Shown here in pieces: positions 6,017 to 9,574 of a DNA stretch of 9,574 nucleotides. Origin of the DNA: an uncultured beta proteobacterium (GTDB taxonomy: Bacteria; Pseudomonadota; Gammaproteobacteria; Burkholderiales; Burkholderiaceae_B). The stretch is taken from positions 1 to 9,574 of the forward strand of contig CAIYWO010000147.1 of NCBI GenBank assembly GCA_903929925.1, written 5' to 3'. Each line of letters starts with the position of its first letter. Within the stretch, counting starts at the first letter, position 1. The position numbers and the translations under genes are program-made. The notes beneath the pieces were generated by a model. It saw only the letters and a program-made list of their open reading frames with translations, had not been told where the DNA came from and ran no database searches.

Positions 6017-6522
6017 TCCGTTTGTTCAAGCATCAACCGGTACTCTGCGACGGAAAGACAGGGGTATCGGTTGAGCAAATCCATCAGTAGTTTGTCCGCC
6101 CGGACCACCGCTGACGCGGGTAGCCCCGCCATAATCTCACTGTACGTTTTAAAGCGCCCCTCGCGGTTCCAGTCTTCGAGAGCTTGGGCGTGGAGTTCAA
6201 TGTTTTGAGCCTTGCGTTGTGCCCGACGCAGGCGCTGTTTATTTGCCTCATGTGCGCCGTAGTTACTCTGGGTGCTGCCAGAACCCCTCAGAACCCTAAT
6301 GCGTGCCGCAGTTCTGATCTTTAGGTAGTCGGCATGGTTGGCAAGGCCAAGGCTCTCTAGTTTTTTGATGCATTCCAGCAAGACAACGCTATCGGCATTT
6401 TCGATTTTTGCAACCTGGCTTAAGTCTCTCGGAATACGTTGACTGCGTTCAGAAAGTAACTGAATATAGCGCTTTGCAGTGAACTGCACTTGGCCTAATG
6501 GAATTGAACGAGGTGGCGGCAT
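5989..6522 (-). CDS. Unrecognised basic protein, possible winged-helix DNA-binding protein
   Basis: I do not recognise this 177-residue protein. It has no signal peptide or membrane segment. Residues about 17-78 could form a winged helix: helices at KRYIQLLSE and IPRDLSQVAKI, a putative recognition helix SVVLLECIKKLESLGLA (45-61), then a possible beta-hairpin wing YLKIRTAARIRVL (66-78). A strongly basic stretch follows (KQRLRRAQRKAQ, 95-106), then a helical C-terminal half. The start ATG has AAAGG eight bases upstream, and no competing plus-strand frame explains 6017-6522, so the gene is probably real. It overlaps the 3' end of ilvE tail to tail by 28 bp. It diverges from the membrane protein gene across a spacer with three regularly spaced repeats, which suggests a local, perhaps self-regulating, transcription factor. 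The fold and role are inference. Confidence 0.65.
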   Translation of the reverse strand: MPPPRSIPLGQVQFTAKRYIQLLSERSQRIPRDLSQVAKIENADSVVLLECIKKLESLGLANHADYLKIRTAARIRVLRGSGSTQSNYGAHEANKQRLRRAQRKAQNIELHAQALEDWNREGRFKTYSEIMAGLPASAVVRADKLLMDLLNRYPCLSVAEYRLMLEQTDQTKRVNQP

Positions 6523-6541
6523 AGCTAGCCTTTCAGTGAAT

Positions 6542-6613
6542 AAAAATAGTACATCAAATACTAATTAACATAGTACGTCAGATTTCTAGCTAAATAGTAC
6601 ATCGGGATTTCAA
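6542..6613. repeat. Three direct repeats with exact 24-bp period (operator-like array)
   Basis: ATAGTACATC (6546-6555), ATAGTACGTC (6570-6579) and ATAGTACATC (6594-6603) begin exactly 24 bp apart; the middle copy differs at one base. The core is embedded in a 90-bp spacer with 28 G+C. The first copy also forms a small dyad, TAGTA (6547-6551) with TACTA (6559-6563). Read on the minus strand each copy contains TACTAT, which could serve as a -10 box. The array spans the shared promoter zone of the divergent genes at 6522 and 6613, and the third copy ends nine bases before the membrane-protein ATG. It is most easily read as binding sites for a regulator. Confidence 0.7.
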
Positions 6614-7920
6614 TGTCAGCTGACAAAGTAAAGAATATTTTTGTGGTGTTGCTGGGTGCCTTGCCATTTATCTGGCCCGCGCTCTGGAACGGCTATCCCT
6701 TGGTTTATAGCGATACCAATGTGTTTATTTACCAACCTACGCCAGGCTTCTTCAATTGGGATAAGCCTTTCATCTATGGCCCCTGGATGCTCTTGGTACA
6801 TGGCTGGCAGTCGTTATGGGGCGTCGCTGTCGCTCAAGCAATTCTTGTGTCACAGCTCTTGTGGTTAACCTTAGCTGTTTTTAGCCCTCCCAACAAGCTC
6901 CGATTTTTATTGCTTTGCCTGATTCTTGCTACTTGCACGGGTGCGTCGTGGTTTGTTTCTCTCCTGATGCCAGACATTTTCTCGGCGTTGACGGTTTTGA
7001 GCATCTTTGTGTTGGGTTTTAGCCCGCGTTTGTCGCGTTCTCTTGCCGTATGGGTCTGTTTGGTCGGGGCATTAGCCATTGCGGTGCACCTATCCCATTT
7101 GGTGATTGCGGCCGCATGCATCTTTACGGTGCTTCTGTTGCGGTTTTCGCGCGTGGGTGTGGTGCTGCTGCCCCTAGTGCTTGCGCTTAGTCTTTTGGTC
7201 TCTACAAGCTACTACGCCTTTAATAAGCTCGCGGTATCGCCTTTTGGCTCAGTGTTTATGCTGGCCCGCTTCGCGGCAGATGGGCATGTGACCGCCACTT
7301 TGAACGCAAAGTGTCCAAAGGCGGAGTGGCACTTGTGCGTATGGAAAGATCGCTTGCCCTCTGATAGCGATGTGTTCATGTGGGATAGCAAAGGACCTGT
7401 TTGGTCGCATCCCGGTGGACCGATCGGTTTGGCGCCAGAGGCTTCAATACTCGTGTCGCTTGCCGCGCGCGACAATCCTCTCGGTGTATTAGCGTCAATG
7501 CTTAAGAACACAAGTCAGCAACTCGTCATGATCAAGCTGGGGGACACCTTGCACGCAGACTGGCTGGATGTGACTGTCGCAAAAAGTATCGAGGCACATT
7601 TCTCAGCCGCAGAGCTCGCGCGCTTCAAAGCTTCCAAGCAGTCGAGCAATTCCTTGCAGGACCGTGTGCAGTGGTTGAATGCACTGGCAACGGTGGTGCT
7701 GGTGTTGAGCCTTTTGCTGAGCCTGTATTGCTTATGGCGCGCGCTGATCAAGCGCGACACGCGCGCGATCGCATTAATTTTATTGTTGTGGGCGGGTGCG
7801 CTTGCCAATGCATTTGCGACGGGGGCACTATCTAAGCCCCACTATCGTTATCAAACGCGTATCGCTTGGTTGCTGGTGATCCCACCTATCGTTCTGCTGC
7901 GACGTAAAGAGACCGCCTAG
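6613..7920 (+). CDS. Polytopic inner-membrane protein with large soluble loop, function unknown
   Basis: This is a 435-residue integral membrane protein. Hydrophobic segments lie at about residues 8-28, 68-90, 97-117, 121-136, 143-160, 161-176, 181-201, 355-378, 384-405 and 427-440 (the last to the C-terminus), so about ten spans. Between residues 204 and 350 is one large soluble domain, probably periplasmic, with Cys234 and Cys242 that could form a disulfide. An acidic residue in the first loop (YSDTN, Asp34) and the overall plan recall GT-C glycosyltransferase-like proteins, but no diagnostic motif is present. The conserved-looking tail HYRYQTRIAWL (420-430) resembles uncharacterised membrane proteins of other proteobacteria. 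The ribosome binding site is modest (GGGA, five bases before ATG). The gene stands alone on its strand, opposite the possible regulator gene, and ends in a large hairpin. The substrate is unknown. Confidence 0.8.
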   Translation: MSADKVKNIFVVLLGALPFIWPALWNGYPLVYSDTNVFIYQPTPGFFNWDKPFIYGPWMLLVHGWQSLWGVAVAQAILVSQLLWLTLAVFSPPNKLRFLLLCLILATCTGASWFVSLLMPDIFSALTVLSIFVLGFSPRLSRSLAVWVCLVGALAIAVHLSHLVIAAACIFTVLLLRFSRVGVVLLPLVLALSLLVSTSYYAFNKLAVSPFGSVFMLARFAADGHVTATLNAKCPKAEWHLCVWKDRLPSDSDVFMWDSKGPVWSHPGGPIGLAPEASILVSLAARDNPLGVLASMLKNTSQQLVMIKLGDTLHADWLDVTVAKSIEAHFSAAELARFKASKQSSNSLQDRVQWLNALATVVLVLSLLLSLYCLWRALIKRDTRAIALILLLWAGALANAFATGALSKPHYRYQTRIAWLLVIPPIVLLRRKETA

Positions 7921-7939
7921 GTCTTTCCCTACGTCGCAG
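7897..7939 (+). repeat. Large hairpin spanning the stop codon of the membrane-protein gene
   Basis: CTGCGACGTA (7897-7906) pairs perfectly with TACGTCGCAG (7930-7939). After a small internal loop, AGAGAC (7908-7913) pairs with GTCTTT (7921-7926), with one G-U pair. The 7-base loop 7914-7920 contains the TAG stop codon. No T-run follows, so it is not a textbook terminator. It may protect the 3' end of the mRNA or block read-through toward the convergent Bug gene. Confidence 0.55.
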
Positions 7940-7941
7940 CC

Positions 7942-7965
7942 AGCGCGTGCAACACAGGCGCTTTA
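7942..7965 (+). terminator. Weak terminator candidate between convergent genes
   Basis: AGCGC (7942-7946) and GTG (7947-7949) pair with CAC (7953-7955) and GCGCT (7958-7962) around CAA with a 2-base bulge. The stem is followed by only a short T stretch and runs into the stop codon of the Bug gene on the other strand. It could end plus-strand transcription together with the large hairpin just upstream. Confidence 0.3.
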
Positions 7966-8949
7966 CTCTGACTTGATATTGCCAGCCTTAATTACGGCTG
8001 CCCATTTTGCAATTTCTTTGTCAACAAATGCTGCGAGTGCCTCGGGTGTGCTGCCTTCGACCTCAATACCAACCTTGAGCAGTTTGGTTTTCAGTTCTGG
8101 GTCAAGGAGTACAGCATTGATATCGGCATTCAGCTTCTTGATAATTGCAGCCGGTGTCCCTGCGGGTGCGAAGAACCCGTAGACTGCAACCGACTCAAAA
8201 CCTGGGTAGCCTGACTCAGCCACAGTAGGTAAGTCTGGCATGAGCGAGGAGCGCTTTGCGGTTGTAATGGCGAGGGCTCGCACCTTACCCTCTTTCAGCA
8301 TGGGCATGTACGGTGGCAGGGTGTCGAGTGCCATCGTGACACGGCCAGAGATCAAGTCAGGCATTAAGAGCGATGTGCCTTTGTACGGTACATGTAGCAC
8401 ATCAATACCCGCAGCGATCTTAAACATTTCGCAGGTCAGATGGATCAAACCGCCTGTGCCAGATGAGCCGCAGGTGAGCTTGCCGGGATTGGCTTTTGCG
8501 TACGCGACGAGCTCTTTCAAGTTCTTGGCTGGGACGTCATTGCCAATGACAACAATGTTGCTTAACGAGCCTGCGCTCGAAATCGGCATCAGATCTTTCT
8601 TGAAGTTGTAGCCAGGATCTTTGTGATAGGTCACCGAAATAGAGTGTGAACCAATCGATCCCATCAAAATGGTGTAACCATCCGGCGCTGCTTTAGCGAC
8701 AGTGGCAGCACCAATGTTTGCGCCGGCACCGGGCTTGTTCTCGATAATGACGGACTGACCAATGCGCACCGCGAGTTTTTCAGTGATGGCGCGTGTGAGG
8801 ATATCTGTGGCACCGCCTGCTGGGAAGGGCACGACGACCTTGATGGGTTTGTTTGGGTAGCTGTCTTGTGCCTGTGCGGGGCTCATGGCTGCACAAAGGA
8901 CGGTGAGGCTCAGGCCCAGCAGGCCGAACAGGCCACGTGAATGCTTCAT
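7963..8949 (-). CDS. Bug/TctC-family periplasmic solute-binding protein
   Basis: This 328-residue periplasmic receptor belongs to the Bug family, the solute-binding partner (TctC) of tripartite tricarboxylate transporters. These bind carboxylates and other small organic acids or amides. Residues 1-27 are a signal peptide (cleavage probably after AQA, before QDSYPNKPIK). The family's hallmarks follow: PFPAGGATD (41-49) at the ligand loop, ENKPGAGANIG (72-82), a GSSGTGG block and VPYKG in the second lobe, and PDLPTVAESG near residue 243. The ATG has AAGGA seven bases upstream. It follows another Bug gene in the same direction after 85 bp, probably an ancient tandem duplication, since the two proteins differ clearly. 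No TctA/TctB membrane genes are in the window, as is common for the many orphan Bug receptors of Bordetella and relatives. The ligand cannot be predicted. Confidence 0.95.
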   Translation of the reverse strand: MKHSRGLFGLLGLSLTVLCAAMSPAQAQDSYPNKPIKVVVPFPAGGATDILTRAITEKLAVRIGQSVIIENKPGAGANIGAATVAKAAPDGYTILMGSIGSHSISVTYHKDPGYNFKKDLMPISSAGSLSNIVVIGNDVPAKNLKELVAYAKANPGKLTCGSSGTGGLIHLTCEMFKIAAGIDVLHVPYKGTSLLMPDLISGRVTMALDTLPPYMPMLKEGKVRALAITTAKRSSLMPDLPTVAESGYPGFESVAVYGFFAPAGTPAAIIKKLNADINAVLLDPELKTKLLKVGIEVEGSTPEALAAFVDKEIAKWAAVIKAGNIKSE

Positions 8950-9034
8950 AGAAATTCCTTCAAAGTTAACGGTTTAGATCCCAAGCAAATATCGTGCCTA
9001 GTTAAACAGCACCAGGCGTGTGAAGGATGCTTAG

Positions 9035-9574
9035 CTACTCTTGTTTGATGTTCGCTTTTTTAATCAGCGCTCCGTACATCTTGAGTTCCTTTTGGATCAA
9101 TTCTGCGAAGGCCTCAGGAGTACTGCCCACGAGATCGTTGCCGCCTTTGACTTTAAGGTTTTGAATGACATCCGGATCCTTTAAGGCCAGCGCAACGGCT
9201 TCCTGGAGTTTTTTGACGATTGCTGGATCAGTCTTTGCTGGAGCAAGCAAGCCAATGAATTGTGTGACGTCAAAGTCTTTGAAGCCAGCTTCTGCCATCG
9301 TTGGTACACCGGGTAAGGAGCTTGCTCGTGTCGGCCCAGAAACGGCAAAAGCGCGGACACGCTTTTCTGCGATCAGCGGAGTGGAGGTTGAGACGGTATC
9401 GAAGGTAAATGAGAGCTGGCCACCCAAGAGATCAACCAGGGCTGGGGCGCTACCCTTGTAGGGGATGTGATTGAACTGTGCGCCGCTTAATAACGCGAAC
9501 ATTTCACCCGCTAGATGTCCACCACCGCCAATGCCTGTGGAGCCATAGCTGAGTTTGTTTGGTTGGGCTTTGCC
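9035..9574 (-). CDS. Bug/TctC-family solute-binding protein, N-terminus outside window
   Basis: This is the C-terminal 179 residues of a second Bug-family periplasmic receptor. The frame stays open to the window edge, and the translation upstream of the internal Met at 9502 continues the family pattern: QPNKLSYGSTGIGGGGHLAGEMF, then HIPYKG, the LLGGQLSFTFDT block, and PGVPTMAEAG. The signal peptide and first lobe lie beyond 9574. The gene ends with TAG at 9037-9035. It is tandem with the downstream Bug gene, and the ligand-contacting segment differs (GIGGGGH here, GTGGLIH in the other), so the two receptors probably have different ligands. The tail KANIKQE parallels KAGNIKSE of the neighbour. 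Confidence 0.94.
   Translation of the reverse strand, partial: GKAQPNKLSYGSTGIGGGGHLAGEMFALLSGAQFNHIPYKGSAPALVDLLGGQLSFTFDTVSTSTPLIAEKRVRAFAVSGPTRASSLPGVPTMAEAGFKDFDVTQFIGLLAPAKTDPAIVKKLQEAVALALKDPDVIQNLKVKGGNDLVGSTPEAFAELIQKELKMYGALIKKANIKQE

Noticed and set aside
8240..8611. Plus-strand 123-residue frame opposite the Bug gene.
   Set aside because: It is a shadow of the well-supported Bug coding sequence on the other strand, with no family resemblance or good start signal.

Overview
The window looks like ordinary chromosome of a betaproteobacterium in the Burkholderiales, most likely near the Alcaligenaceae. The pointers are two tandem Bug-type (TctC) periplasmic binding proteins, a Tat-exported high-potential iron-sulfur protein, a fold-type IV branched-chain aminotransferase of the longer bacterial type, and a bacterial RIO-family kinase. 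This placement is inferred from family content only. No tRNA, rRNA, CRISPR array, insertion sequence, integrase or origin was seen. No stretch longer than 300 bases lacks a gene.

Region 1 (1-1998, minus strand) reads from right to left. It holds an isocitrate lyase/PEP mutase-family enzyme, a HiPIP electron carrier, a small secreted cysteine protein resembling Rap1a/Tai immunity proteins (probable TTG start), and a glycine-zipper lipoprotein, ending at a strong palindromic terminator (24-49). The HiPIP and Rap1a-like genes are only 16 bp apart. A weak terminator-like hairpin separates the first enzyme from the HiPIP gene.

Region 2 (1999-6016, plus strand) starts with a divergent amidase-signature enzyme that has a plausible sigma70 promoter. 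It continues with a small Tyr/Pro-rich lipoprotein, the RIO kinase and ilvE. A long nested inverted repeat precedes the lipoprotein gene and could mask its ribosome binding site. ilvE has a perfect TATAAT box of its own.

Region 3 (5989-7920) is the least ordinary part. A 177-residue unrecognised protein (minus strand) and a 435-residue polytopic membrane protein (plus strand) diverge from a 90-bp spacer that is only 31% G+C. The spacer carries three copies of ATAGTAC(A/G)TC spaced exactly 24 bp apart. The 177-residue protein has a stretch that reads like a winged helix. A local regulator with its own operator array controlling a membrane protein is therefore a reasonable but unproven hypothesis. 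Its gene overlaps the 3' end of ilvE by 28 bp on the opposite strand, and a large hairpin spans the stop codon of the membrane protein.

Region 4 (7963-9574, minus strand) holds two tandem Bug-family solute receptors, the second cut off by the window edge. No TctA/TctB membrane partner is present in the window.

No clearly new multi-gene system is demonstrated. The best candidate for follow-up is the divergent module with the 24-bp-spaced repeats.
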